64,000 nt of DNA. Source: JBOFGK01 sp051649085. GTDB lineage: Bacteria > Bacillota_I > Bacilli_A > UBA3375. The stretch lies in the NCBI GenBank assembly GCA_051649085.1, contig JBOFGK010000060.1, forward strand, positions 16,119 to 80,118, in the 5' to 3' direction. Below the pieces are notes generated by a model that saw only the letters and a list, made by a program, of their open reading frames with translations, ran no database searches and was not told where the DNA came from. Shown piece after piece: positions 32,969 through 42,333 of this stretch (the stretch's first letter is position 1; each line of letters starts with the position of its first letter). Both the position numbers and the translations under genes were made by a program.

Positions 32969-35467
32969 ATGAAAAAAATATATGTAGTAGCTCATACTCA
33001 TTGGGATTATGAGTGGTATTTTACAGAAAACGAAAGTAGTATTCAATTAGTTTATCACATTCGGGAGTTAATTAAAGCTTTTGAAACTGAAAAGCTGGAT
33101 AGCTATATGCTTGATGGTCAATCCGTTCTATTAGATATTATTCAAGAGTACGATCCACCATCATTTCAAAAGTTGTCAGCATTGATTCGAGGCGGCCAAG
33201 TAGATATTGGTCCTTGGTATACTCAAACAGATCAGTTTTTAGTTAAGCTTGAGTCGATCTATCAAAATTTAAAAATTGGAATAAGTAAAGCGAAAATGCT
33301 AAAGCCTAATAGTCAATTCATTGGCTATGTACCTGATGCTTTTGGTCAAAATGATCAAATTCTTGAATTGTATCGTTACTTTGAAATCGATAAACTACTT
33401 TTTTGGCGTGGGCTTGCTCCAACCCAAAGTACTAACGCTTTATTAAAGTATACAAAAGCTCAAACAGTATTACATGCAATTAACTTAAGGTTTGGTTATT
33501 ATTATGGATATGTACTTTATGATCAAGTTGAACTTACAAATTACTTGCACAAATATGAAGCAACTTTTACTGATGAACCAATAATTTTACCTGTTGGTGG
33601 TGATCAACGTGCAATTGATTTTGAGCTGCACACAAAAGTAAAGGAATTTAATCGACAAAATAATGATTATCAAATGGAAATTGTTAACTATTGGCAACTG
33701 TTTGAACAAATGCAACAGTTTGCTAATAAAACTAGTCAACAACTAGCACACGTAAAAGGTGAGTTATTAAATGGGGCATATTCGAAAATACATCGTTCAA
33801 TATATTCAACCCGTGTTGATCTAAAACAGTTAAATGATCGAGTAGAAAACAACTTAATTTTTCAGACAACTCCACTTATGCTTATGGCAGATGCAGTTGG
33901 ATTTGATTATCAATTTCAATTACTAGAAAAAATGTGGTGTCTCCTATTGAAAAATCATGCGCATGATAGTATCTGTGGTTGTAATAGTGATCAAACAAAT
34001 AAGCAAATTCAAAGCCGTTTGGAAAAAGTATTGGAATTATCAGTTGGTACAAATGATTATTTAATTCGTAAATTAGCAGAAGCGACGGGGACAGAACATG
34101 AAATTTTAGTAGCAAATACTTTAGCTTACCCACGAAGCGAGAAGTTCAAACTTGAAATAATGACTAAAAAGCCATACTTTGAAATATTCACTGTTGATAA
34201 AGATAATTGTCGAGAGACGCCAATTGAGTTTGAAGTTGTTGAGCAAAAGCGTGAATATACTGGAACGATTACGACAAGCGTACATGATCCAGAGTTGTTT
34301 TACTATCATACAGCAGTCAACGTTAAGTTAGAATTAGCCAAATTTTCATTTTCATGGCTTAAAATAGTAGAATCATCTACTGCTGTTAGTCGTCAATCCA
34401 TAGTCAATAATGAGACCAACAGTAATGTGAACTTTCTACTCGAGAAATTAGTATTAACAATTGAAGATGATGCAGGTGATGGTTATGATTTTTCATACAA
34501 TGAACCACACCGAAAACAAGAATATTGCTTAATCGATTTTGACTTAGTGGAACTAAAGTCTAATTTACAAAGGCCGATAAACACACTTAAAGTAAGTAAA
34601 ACAATAAATTGGTACAATAATTTAACAGATAATGAGTGTGAACGAAAACTAGAAGTATTTGTCGAGTGTAGCCAAAAAGAGTTAGCGTGGGAGTTAAATG
34701 TAGAAATTATCAATCATGATGCAAGTGATTTTCGAATTCAATTGAACTATATTGAAGCACTCACTACAGCCACTCATCAAGTGGCGGGAGTTACAAATGT
34801 AGTTAGGCGACCAAATATAGATCCAAACATTGCAAACTGGAAACAAGAAAATTGGTGTGAGGAACCATCTTCTATCTATCCTTTAAATGGCTTTGTGATT
34901 TTAAATGAGAAAGCTGAAAAAGCAGAGGTTGATGTTTTGTTTGTAAAAGGCCTAAAAGAATACGAAGTTAGTAATAATCGCTTTGCAATAACATTACTTA
35001 GAAGTGTTAGCTTTTTAGGAAGACCAAACTTAAGCCGTCGTCCTGGAAAGGCAAGTGGACAAGAATATAAGTGGGTACCAACACCAGATAATAAAATGCA
35101 AGGTAACTACACATTTGAATTAATGTATAAACAAAATGTAAGCAGTAGTGAGCTTTATAAAGAAAGTCAAAAATTTGAAAATGATGTGATTTATTATCAA
35201 ATTCAAGCGTATAACCTTTTTACAGGTCCACTTAAATACTTTCAATCAAATAAAGCAATAGGAATAAACCTTCGGCAAAATTATCTAAGCGAATTAAAAC
35301 TTCCTGCTGAGTTGATTATCCATGGAATCGACTTTGAAGGTGAAACAAAACAAGTTTTAAAGCTTCGAGTGTTTAATCCAACAAACAATCAAGTGAAATT
35401 TATAGAACAAATTATTGAACCTGATCAACTGAAAATAATTGAATTAAAAAAAGGAGAAGTAAAATGA
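32969..35467 (+). CDS. mngB: GH38 alpha-mannosidase, MngB-like
   Basis: An 832-residue family-38 glycoside hydrolase. The N-terminal catalytic domain has AHTHWDYEWYFTENES (zinc ligands His and Asp), YMLDGQSVLLD, GPWYTQTDQFLVKLESI, and GYVPDAFGQNDQI with the nucleophile Asp, then HDSICGCNSDQ with a further zinc His. These closely follow E. coli MngB, which cleaves 2-O-alpha-mannosylglycerate phosphate. The next gene, overlapping by four bases, is a fructose-type PTS IIBC like MngA, so the enzyme most likely works in the cytoplasm on a phosphorylated mannoside; no signal peptide is present. The exact substrate is inferred. Confidence 0.9.
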   Translation: MKKIYVVAHTHWDYEWYFTENESSIQLVYHIRELIKAFETEKLDSYMLDGQSVLLDIIQEYDPPSFQKLSALIRGGQVDIGPWYTQTDQFLVKLESIYQNLKIGISKAKMLKPNSQFIGYVPDAFGQNDQILELYRYFEIDKLLFWRGLAPTQSTNALLKYTKAQTVLHAINLRFGYYYGYVLYDQVELTNYLHKYEATFTDEPIILPVGGDQRAIDFELHTKVKEFNRQNNDYQMEIVNYWQLFEQMQQFANKTSQQLAHVKGELLNGAYSKIHRSIYSTRVDLKQLNDRVENNLIFQTTPLMLMADAVGFDYQFQLLEKMWCLLLKNHAHDSICGCNSDQTNKQIQSRLEKVLELSVGTNDYLIRKLAEATGTEHEILVANTLAYPRSEKFKLEIMTKKPYFEIFTVDKDNCRETPIEFEVVEQKREYTGTITTSVHDPELFYYHTAVNVKLELAKFSFSWLKIVESSTAVSRQSIVNNETNSNVNFLLEKLVLTIEDDAGDGYDFSYNEPHRKQEYCLIDFDLVELKSNLQRPINTLKVSKTINWYNNLTDNECERKLEVFVECSQKELAWELNVEIINHDASDFRIQLNYIEALTTATHQVAGVTNVVRRPNIDPNIANWKQENWCEEPSSIYPLNGFVILNEKAEKAEVDVLFVKGLKEYEVSNNRFAITLLRSVSFLGRPNLSRRPGKASGQEYKWVPTPDNKMQGNYTFELMYKQNVSSSELYKESQKFENDVIYYQIQAYNLFTGPLKYFQSNKAIGINLRQNYLSELKLPAELIIHGIDFEGETKQVLKLRVFNPTNNQVKFIEQIIEPDQLKIIELKKGEVK

Positions 35468-36966
35468 AAATATTAGCAATCACCTCATGTGCAGCGGGAA
35501 TAGCACATACATATATGGCAGCTGAAAGTATTGAAGTAAAAGCAAAAGAATTAGGTCATGAAATAAAAGTTGAAACGCAAGGAACAATTGGGAAAGAAAA
35601 TGAGCTTACTGCAAAAGAAATTAAAGCAGCAGATCTGATTATTATTGCAGCAGAGGTCCATGTGGAATTAGATCGTTTTATTGGAAAACGTGTATATATC
35701 ACTGATACAAAGTTAGCAATTGCCAATCCAGAACAACTAATAGCCAATGCCCATGCTGAGGCAACAGTTTATACTGTTAAGGGAGCACAAGCAGGTGACA
35801 TTACGCTTGGAAAAACCCAAAGTAGTGTAATTAAACATTTAATGAATGGAATAAGCTATATGATGCCGATGGTTATTGCAGCTGGATTGTTACTTGCAAT
35901 TGCAAATGTTTTTGCTTTTTCTGCGGATGATACTGGAAAAATTACCCAATGGGGTTGGGATGTAGAAACATCATTTGGATTAATGATGTCGAAGATGTTT
36001 GCTGTTGGACAAGTTGGTTTTAAATTAATGATTCCATTATTTGCCGGATTTGTTGCGGTAAGTATTGCTGATCGTCCAGCACTTGCCCCGGCAATGATTG
36101 GTGCGTATCTTATAAACGATCCTGAGTTTTTAGGAACAGAAGCTGGGGCTGGATTTCTAGGGGCAATTGTAATTGGATTCTTTGTTGGGTATTTAGTTAA
36201 ATATTTGAAAAAAATCCCTTGGCCAAAAATTGTTCAACCACTAGTACCGATTATGATTATTCCTTTAATCGCAACCTTTATAGTATTTATTGTTAGTTTT
36301 TATCTTATTGGACCACCGATCAGTATTGCAATGAAAGGATTATATGATGGGATGACTTACATTACGGATACATACACAGCTGCACCGTTTATTGTTGGAG
36401 CTATTTTTGGAGCAGCAATTGGCTTTGATTTAGGTGGACCTGTCAATAAAACAGCATTAATTGTCGGTACAGCTATTTTCACCGATACGGTTTCACGTTT
36501 TGGGATCGAAGGTGCAAACTTTATTCCGGGAACAGCAACGCAAGCTGCAATTTCAGTTGCTCCACTTGGTGCATGGCTTGCTACTATTTTATACAAAAAG
36601 TATTATGCATCGAATGAAAAAGTGTTGGGAAACAATGCAGCAGCAATGGGAATGGTTGGAATAAGTGAAGGAGCAATTCCCTTTGCTGCCTCAAAGCCAT
36701 TAGTTTATATTCCAGCAAACGTGATTGGAAGTGCAGTTGCTGGTGGTTTAGTTTCAGTGTTTGGTTTAAAATTTTATGGGGGAATCGGTTCACCACTTGG
36801 AACGTTTATTGGTTACATTGGAGAACAACCAATTCCCTATTTAACCTGGATTTTCTGTGTAATGAGTGGAGTTGTTGTAACAGCGTTATTGATTGGAGTG
36901 GGACTTAAAATTAGTCAAAAAAAGCAAGCTAAACTAGATGAAGAACTAGTGAAAGTTGAGGAGTAA
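35464..36966 (+). CDS. PTS fructose-family IIBC permease (MngA-like)
   Basis: A 500-residue membrane permease. Residues 1-105 are the IIB domain with the phosphocysteine motif ITSCAAGIAHTYMAAE (Cys9); from about 120 on is the IIC channel (HLMNGISYMMPMVIAAGLL; GFDLGGPVNKTA; GISEGAIPFAA, the sugar-site motif; PLGTFIGY). It phosphorylates its sugar on entry. E. coli MngA carries IIA, IIB and IIC in one chain; here IIA is a separate downstream gene. The start overlaps the GH38 stop (ATGA), so supply and cleavage are translationally coupled. Confidence 0.92.
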   Translation: MKILAITSCAAGIAHTYMAAESIEVKAKELGHEIKVETQGTIGKENELTAKEIKAADLIIIAAEVHVELDRFIGKRVYITDTKLAIANPEQLIANAHAEATVYTVKGAQAGDITLGKTQSSVIKHLMNGISYMMPMVIAAGLLLAIANVFAFSADDTGKITQWGWDVETSFGLMMSKMFAVGQVGFKLMIPLFAGFVAVSIADRPALAPAMIGAYLINDPEFLGTEAGAGFLGAIVIGFFVGYLVKYLKKIPWPKIVQPLVPIMIIPLIATFIVFIVSFYLIGPPISIAMKGLYDGMTYITDTYTAAPFIVGAIFGAAIGFDLGGPVNKTALIVGTAIFTDTVSRFGIEGANFIPGTATQAAISVAPLGAWLATILYKKYYASNEKVLGNNAAAMGMVGISEGAIPFAASKPLVYIPANVIGSAVAGGLVSVFGLKFYGGIGSPLGTFIGYIGEQPIPYLTWIFCVMSGVVVTALLIGVGLKISQKKQAKLDEELVKVEE

Positions 36967-37400
36967 TGCAAATTGATTATATTGAAATAAATGCTGAAAT
37001 TAGGACGCAACAACAATTGTTTGAACATATTGCGCATATTTGGTATCGACTTGAATACATAAGTGATCAAGAAGCTTTTATCGTCGATTTAAAAGCTCGT
37101 GAAAGCGAACAATCAACCGGATTTATTGATGGTTTTGCAATTCCACATGGAAAAGGAGCGACAGTTTTACGACCAGGAGTTCTTTATTTAAAACTTACTA
37201 ATCCACTTACTTGGGAAACGATGGATGGTCAAGCAATTACAGAAGTTTTTTCCTTAGCAATCCCGACTGATAATAGCGAAAAAGTCCATTTGCAAAACTT
37301 GGCGTTAATCTCACGGAAACTAGTAAATCAAGACTTCAGAACAAAAATTAAAGCTGCAACAACAGTTGAAGATTTACAAGCGTTATTTATTAATATTTAA
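36966..37400 (+). CDS. PTS fructose-family IIA protein
   Basis: A 144-residue phosphocarrier that passes phosphate from HPr to the IIB domain encoded just upstream. GFAIPHGKGATV holds the active His61, and RESEQSTGFIDG precedes it, as in fructose/mannitol-type IIA domains. The start overlaps the IIBC stop by one base (TAATG). Confidence 0.9.
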   Translation: MQIDYIEINAEIRTQQQLFEHIAHIWYRLEYISDQEAFIVDLKARESEQSTGFIDGFAIPHGKGATVLRPGVLYLKLTNPLTWETMDGQAITEVFSLAIPTDNSEKVHLQNLALISRKLVNQDFRTKIKAATTVEDLQALFINI

Positions 37401-37480
37401 CTAAAATGAAAAATTCTTTCGAAAATGTATTTCCACATAATTTAAAAAGTAAGTTATAATTAAAATATGTGGGGGGCATA

Positions 37481-38200
37481 ATGAAAGAATTTTTCACAGC
37501 TAATTATAAACAATTAACTAAGATGGAACAACAAACGATTAGTAAACTTGAAAGTGGTCTTAAGTTAACAAATGAATATACAGTTAAAATGTTAGCTTCA
37601 GAGTTAAAAGTAAGTACAACAGCGTTACATCGATTGATTACTAAGCTAGGCTTTTCCAGCTTTATGATGTTTAAGCAGCAATATATTGAATATTTAGAAC
37701 AAAAGCATGTTTATAAATTAACTGGGGTGGAACGTGAATTAGTTAGAACACTTTCATTAATTGATCGAGCGCCTTTAGCTAAAATATGTGAGCAAATTAA
37801 GCAAAGTCGCAAAATATTGATTGCTGGATATGGAATGAATCACTATATTGCCCGGATTCTTGAAACAAAATTACAACTCCTTGGCTATGATGCTAAACAT
37901 TGGCAAAATGCTTGGTATGCACGATTGGAACTGAAAAAATATACAACTGCTGACTTAGTTATTTGCTTATCTAAAAGTGGTAAAAGTGATGAAATTGTTC
38001 AAATAATTGATGATGCAAAACAAAAAAAAATAAAAATAATTCTGTTGATTGAAGAGCAACATGTCAATGAAAAAACTATTTATGACTACTTGATTGAAGT
38101 TAGTCAAACAATTGAAGATGATGTTATGTTAGATACAAGGATCCAAATGCATTTAGCGATTTGTGAATTACTTAAATATTTAGAACGAGGAGAGCGATGA
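37481..38200 (+). CDS. MurR/RpiR-family regulator of the mannoside operon
   Basis: A 239-residue regulator with N-terminal RpiR helix-turn-helix (YTVKMLASELKVSTTALHRL) followed by a SIS effector domain (KILIAGYGMNHYIARILETKLQLLG; LVICLSKSGKSDEIVQII). The ATG at 37481 follows GGGGGG; upstream GTG-type extension is not needed. It has its own -10 TATAAT (37455-37460) and is coupled to the GH1 gene by a four-base overlap. Its position in the operon suggests it senses the 6-phosphosugar made by the PTS. Confidence 0.88.
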   Translation: MKEFFTANYKQLTKMEQQTISKLESGLKLTNEYTVKMLASELKVSTTALHRLITKLGFSSFMMFKQQYIEYLEQKHVYKLTGVERELVRTLSLIDRAPLAKICEQIKQSRKILIAGYGMNHYIARILETKLQLLGYDAKHWQNAWYARLELKKYTTADLVICLSKSGKSDEIVQIIDDAKQKKIKIILLIEEQHVNEKTIYDYLIEVSQTIEDDVMLDTRIQMHLAICELLKYLERGER

Positions 38201-39576
38201 AAAAATTTAAACAAGAATTTAGCTTTGGGTGTGCCGCTAGTGGACCACAAACTGAAAGCTCAGAATTAAATGAATTAAAATCAAATTGGCAACTTTTTTT
38301 CGAAGAACAACCAAATTTATTTCATAGTACAATTGGTCCAGACAAATTAGCAGAACAAGAAAAATATCTTGAAACAGATATAAAATTAATGAAAGAGGTC
38401 GGACTGAATTCTTATCGAACATCAATTTCTTTTTGTAAATTGATAAAAGATTATCGAACGATGGAGATTTCTAAAACAGGAGAAGCTTTTTATAATCAAC
38501 TAATTGACTCCCTAATTACAGCAGGAATTGAACCGTATTTGAATTTATCACATTTTGACTTACCAGCGGAGTTACAAAAACAAGGTGGATTTAGTCAAAA
38601 AGAAGTAGTTGATATTTATGTGAAATATGCAGAAATTTGCTTTCAATTATTTGGTGATCGTGTTCGTAAATGGTTCACATTTAATGAACCAATTGTTACT
38701 GCAACTTGCACGTATTTACTTGGTTATCATTACCCACAAGCAATTGATTCTCAAAAAATGGTCCAATCACTATTTAATTTTCAAATTGCAAGTGCACGAG
38801 CAATTGAAAAATATCGTCAAGGAAATTATGGTGGAGAGATTGGAATAGTATTAAATTTATCACCAGTATATACAACCTCAAATCCGACACAAGAAGATCT
38901 TGAAGCACAAGCTATTTGTGAGCTATTTCATTCGAAATTTTTTTTAGATGCGGCAGTTTATGGAAAAATCCCCGAAGCGATCTTTCCAATTCTTGAAGAA
39001 AATAAAATTAAGGTTGAACTAACAGCAAAAGAACTTGAAGTTATTGAAAAAAACAAAGTAGACATGCTTGGTGTAAATTATTATTTTCCGATTTACGTCA
39101 AGGCTCAAATCGCTGAAAATAAACAAGATTACTTTACGCCAAGTAATTACTATCAATCATTTGTACCAACAGATGCGCGAATTAACGAGCATCGTGGATG
39201 GATAATATACCCAAAAGGCATTTATGATTTAGCGATGAACATTAAAACAGAATATAAAAATATTAAATTTTATATTGCTGAAAATGGGATGGGAGTTGAA
39301 GGTGAAGCCAAATTTACAAAGAACGGATTAATCCATGATGATTATCGAATTGCTTTTTATACCGAACATCTAAGCTACTTACATGAAGCAATTTGTAATG
39401 GAGCAAATTGTTTTGGCTATCACACGTGGAATTTCGTCGATAATTGGTCATGGTTAAACGCCTATAAAAATCGATATGGATTTATCGAACTTGATTTTGA
39501 AACAAAAGAGCGCCGAAGAAAAAAATCTAGTTATTGGTACCAACATTTAATTGCAACACGTGAATTGAGTGAATAA
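38197..39576 (+). CDS. GH1 glycosidase (probable 6-phospho-beta-glycosidase)
   Basis: A 459-residue family-1 glycoside hydrolase, cytoplasmic. The acid/base is Glu164 in TFNEP and the nucleophile Glu362 in IAENGMG. HFDLP and the YHTWNFVDNWSW stretch complete the active site. The phosphate-binding loop of 6-phospho enzymes (Ser, Lys, Tyr in LacG) corresponds here to SWLNAYKNRYG: the Ser and Tyr are kept, but the Lys position is Asn with a Lys one residue earlier. The PTS context favours a 6-phosphoglycoside; the loop makes this less than certain. It overlaps the regulator gene by four bases. Confidence 0.9.
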   Translation: MKKFKQEFSFGCAASGPQTESSELNELKSNWQLFFEEQPNLFHSTIGPDKLAEQEKYLETDIKLMKEVGLNSYRTSISFCKLIKDYRTMEISKTGEAFYNQLIDSLITAGIEPYLNLSHFDLPAELQKQGGFSQKEVVDIYVKYAEICFQLFGDRVRKWFTFNEPIVTATCTYLLGYHYPQAIDSQKMVQSLFNFQIASARAIEKYRQGNYGGEIGIVLNLSPVYTTSNPTQEDLEAQAICELFHSKFFLDAAVYGKIPEAIFPILEENKIKVELTAKELEVIEKNKVDMLGVNYYFPIYVKAQIAENKQDYFTPSNYYQSFVPTDARINEHRGWIIYPKGIYDLAMNIKTEYKNIKFYIAENGMGVEGEAKFTKNGLIHDDYRIAFYTEHLSYLHEAICNGANCFGYHTWNFVDNWSWLNAYKNRYGFIELDFETKERRRKKSSYWYQHLIATRELSE

Positions 39577-39668
39577 GCTACAAATTAGTCATTATTTGCT
39601 AATTAAGCTAAAAATATGGTAAAATAGTTACATGTGTAAAATCAAATAATATACAAAGTGAGGTAAAA

Positions 39669-39989
39669 ATGACTTGTCCAAAATGTAAAAGTGAATATGT
39701 CTATGTAGATGAAGCGATGTACGTTTGTCCAGAATGTGAATATACATGGCCAGAGGTTGAAGCAGAAGTTGCAGCTAAAGTATATAAAGATGCAAATGGT
39801 ACAATTTTAAATGATGGTGATACAATTACTGTTATTAAAGATTTAAAAGTTAAAGGTAGTTCAAGTGTCGTTAAACAAGGAACGAAAGTTAAAAATATTC
39901 GTCTTGTTGATGGGGATCACGATATTGATTGTAAAATTGATGGTTTTGGTCCAATGCAGTTGAAGACAGAATTTGTCAAAAAAATTTAA
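39669..39989 (+). CDS. YjdM/PhnA-family zinc-ribbon protein
   Basis: A 106-residue protein of the YjdM (formerly PhnA) family. An N-terminal zinc ribbon (MTCPKCKSEYVY ... YVCPECEYTW; four Cys) is followed by the SH3-like YjdM domain with DANGTILNDGDTITVIKDLKVKG and VKNIRL, as in the family. The name PhnA came from an erroneous link to phosphonate use; the true function is unknown. GTGAGGT precedes the start; the gene is monocistronic with its own terminator. Confidence 0.93.
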   Translation: MTCPKCKSEYVYVDEAMYVCPECEYTWPEVEAEVAAKVYKDANGTILNDGDTITVIKDLKVKGSSSVVKQGTKVKNIRLVDGDHDIDCKIDGFGPMQLKTEFVKKI

Positions 39990-39996
39990 AAAAGAG

Positions 39997-40023
39997 TATT
40001 CCAAAATTTTGGAATATTTTTTT
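39997..40023 (+). terminator. Terminator after the YjdM gene
   Basis: TATTCCAAAATTTTGGAATA followed by a T tract. Confidence 0.85.
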
Positions 40024-40099
40024 AAACAAAAAAGCACTTCGATAAAAATTCATATGTGAACAGCATATATGAAAAAATAAAAATAATCTTAAGTTTGAA

Positions 40100-40109
40100 A
40101 AAACGTTTT
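40100..40109 (+). promoter_or_regulatory. LacI-type operator 1
   Basis: AAAACGTTTT with a central CG, typical of LacI/GalR or CcpA sites. It overlaps the -35 of the downstream promoter. An identical core lies 87 bases on. Confidence 0.6.
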
Positions 40110-40134
40110 ACAAAATAAATTATTATGTTACAAT
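40107..40134 (+). promoter_or_regulatory. Promoter of the isomerase/dehydrogenase operon
   Basis: TTTACA (40107-40112), 16-base spacer, TACAAT (40129-40134). A second possible promoter TTGCAA (40207) with TAAAAT (40229-40234) lies closer to the gene. Confidence 0.6.
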
Positions 40135-40186
40135 ATAAATGTAATGCAAAAATAATATTTTATTTAACATAATTATCAAGAATTCA

Positions 40187-40196
40187 AAAACGTTTT
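40187..40196 (+). promoter_or_regulatory. LacI-type operator 2
   Basis: Second AAAACGTTTT, about 55 bases downstream of the first -10 and just before the second promoter. The pair could support repression by looping; its regulator is not in the window. Confidence 0.6.
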
Positions 40197-40270
40197 AGTG
40201 AGACGCTTGCAAAAATTAAAATGTATGATAAAATATAAGAGAAGAAAAAAAAATAAGCCAAAGGAGAATA

Positions 40271-41236
40271 ATGGAATTAGCGATTTTCAGTCCAGTCTTT
40301 GGACAAATGCAATTAGAAGAAATGTTACAGTTTTTACAAGAACACGGTATAAAAAATATGGAAATGGGTGCAGGTGGACATCCTGGTATGGCACATATCA
40401 ATCCAGAACTACTTTTAAATGATGAAGCAGAATATCAAAGAGTGATGGAATTATTTGCTAAATATGAGGTTGAAATAAAGGCACTTTCTTGTCATGGAAA
40501 TCCTGTGTCACCAAATGTTGAAGAAGGTAAAACGTTTCACCAACAATATGTTAATACATGTAAACTAGCCAAAAAAATGGGTGTTAAAACAGTTGTTACA
40601 TTTTCAGGTTGTCCAGGAGGAAGTCCTGAAGATAAAACACCAAACTGGATTACTTGTACTTGGCCAAGTGAATTTGGTCAAGCACTTGACTATCAGTGGA
40701 ATGAAGTTTTAATTCCGTATTGGAAAGAAGCGATTAAAGTAGCAGAAGAAAATGATGTTAATATCGCAATTGAATTACATCCTGGATTTTGTGCCTACAA
40801 TCCAAGTACAGTGCAAAAACTACGTGATGCAGTAGGGAGTCCAAGGTTAGGTGTAAACTTTGATCCTTCACATTTATTTTGGCAGCAGATTGATCCAGTC
40901 GAAGCGATTGTCCAAATGAAAGGTTATATTTATCATGTCCATGCAAAGGATACATATATAAATGAGGCCAATACAAAGAAAAATGGAGTCCTTGATACAA
41001 TTCATCGTGATGATATTGCAAATAATAGTTGGCACTTTAGAACGGTTGGATATGGACAAAGTTTACTTACATGGCGTAATATTATTAGTGCGCTTCAACT
41101 TGTTGGATATGAAGGTGTAATTAGTATTGAACATGAAGATGGATTAATGAGCGTAAAAGAAGGGTTAGAAAAAGGAATTGATAACATAAATAGTATCTTA
41201 ATTAAAGAACAACCAACAGGACCTTGGTGGCTATAA
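40271..41236 (+). CDS. Sugar isomerase/epimerase-like TIM-barrel protein
   Basis: A 321-residue protein of the xylose-isomerase-like superfamily (AP-endonuclease-2 fold). Candidate metal ligands stand on successive strands: IELHPGF (Glu, His), NFDPSHLFW (Asp, His), YHVHAKDTY (His) and ISIEHED (Glu). An IolE- or epimerase-like reaction on a keto- or aldo-sugar is expected. It begins MELAIFSPVFGQ after AAGGAG and is the first gene of a four-gene cluster with two Gfo/Idh/MocA oxidoreductases and a second TIM barrel. The specific substrate cannot be read. Confidence 0.85.
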   Translation: MELAIFSPVFGQMQLEEMLQFLQEHGIKNMEMGAGGHPGMAHINPELLLNDEAEYQRVMELFAKYEVEIKALSCHGNPVSPNVEEGKTFHQQYVNTCKLAKKMGVKTVVTFSGCPGGSPEDKTPNWITCTWPSEFGQALDYQWNEVLIPYWKEAIKVAEENDVNIAIELHPGFCAYNPSTVQKLRDAVGSPRLGVNFDPSHLFWQQIDPVEAIVQMKGYIYHVHAKDTYINEANTKKNGVLDTIHRDDIANNSWHFRTVGYGQSLLTWRNIISALQLVGYEGVISIEHEDGLMSVKEGLEKGIDNINSILIKEQPTGPWWL

Positions 41237-41250
41237 ACAAAAGGAGAAAA

Positions 41251-42333
41251 ATGAGTAAATTAAAATACGGAATAATTGGATGTGGTGGAATTTTCACTGG
41301 AAAGCATTCAGAAGGTTTAAAAGCGGTTAAAGATGAAGTAGAAGTTGTTGCGGTTTGTGACATTGATCTAACTAAAGCGCAAATAGCTGCAAATAAATAT
41401 GGTTTAGATGAAAGTCGTGTCTTTACTGACTATAAAGAACTTTTAAAAATTACGGAGATTGATGCGGTACTTGTATTAACCCCCAATCGAAGCCACAGTT
41501 TTATATCAGTTGATGCATTACATGCTGGAAAACATGTTATGTGCGAAAAACCAATGGCAATTAACGCAGAAGAAGCTAAAAAAATGGTTGATGCTGCCCA
41601 AGAAACAGGTAAACTCTTAACAGTTGCTTATCAAAATCGCTTCCGTCAAGACAGTCTATATTTAAAACAAGTTTGTGAAAATGGTGACTTAGGAGAAATA
41701 TATTATGGGAAAGCCCATGCAATTAGAAGAAAAGCGGTTCCAACTTGGGGTGTGTTTACAAATGAATTTGAACAAGGTGGAGGCCCATTAATTGACATTG
41801 GAACGCATGCTTTGGATCTTACACTTTGGACAATGGATAATTACGAACCACAAATGGTTGTAGGAACAACATATCATAAATTAGGGAATAATCCATATGG
41901 AAATGCTTTTGGAGAATGGAAACCAGAGGAAATGACGGTTGAAGATAGTGCTTTTGGATACATTACGATGAAAAATGGAGCGACGATCTACTTAGAAAGT
42001 TCGTGGGCTTTAAATACTTTGGATGAAAAAGAAGCAAAATGTACACTACATGGTGTTGCAGGTGGAAGTGATATGGAAAATGATAAATTAACAATTAATT
42101 CAATTAAATATGGAAAACAACATAAGCAAGAAATCGATCTAAGGGTAGGTTCAGTTCCTTTTTTCGAAGGAGAAGTTAATACTCCAGAAGCGCTAGAAGC
42201 CCGAACATTTATGAAAGCAATTAAAAATGAAGGCGAGTTACTAATCCTTCCAGAACAAGCATATACAGTAACTCGAATTTTAGAAGCAATCTATGAATCA
42301 GCCAAAAGCAATAAGCCGGTCTACCTTGACTAA
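41251..42333 (+). CDS. Gfo/Idh/MocA-family oxidoreductase, first
   Basis: A 360-residue NAD(P)-dependent sugar dehydrogenase-type protein. The N-terminal Rossmann fold has GIIGCGGIF, VLTPNRSH and the family's HVMCEKPMA; the C-terminal half has GGGPLIDIGTHALDLTLW with the catalytic-type Asp/His. The ATG at 41251 follows AAAGGAG; an ATG at 41224 lies in the previous gene and lacks one. It is coupled tightly to its neighbours. Such enzymes oxidise or reduce a sugar or inositol hydroxyl; the substrate here is unknown. Confidence 0.9.
   Translation: MSKLKYGIIGCGGIFTGKHSEGLKAVKDEVEVVAVCDIDLTKAQIAANKYGLDESRVFTDYKELLKITEIDAVLVLTPNRSHSFISVDALHAGKHVMCEKPMAINAEEAKKMVDAAQETGKLLTVAYQNRFRQDSLYLKQVCENGDLGEIYYGKAHAIRRKAVPTWGVFTNEFEQGGGPLIDIGTHALDLTLWTMDNYEPQMVVGTTYHKLGNNPYGNAFGEWKPEEMTVEDSAFGYITMKNGATIYLESSWALNTLDEKEAKCTLHGVAGGSDMENDKLTINSIKYGKQHKQEIDLRVGSVPFFEGEVNTPEALEARTFMKAIKNEGELLILPEQAYTVTRILEAIYESAKSNKPVYLD

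Noticed and set aside
39577..39620. Hairpin AATTAG...CTAATT as a terminator after the GH1 gene
   Set aside because: The stem is AT-only and no T tract follows.
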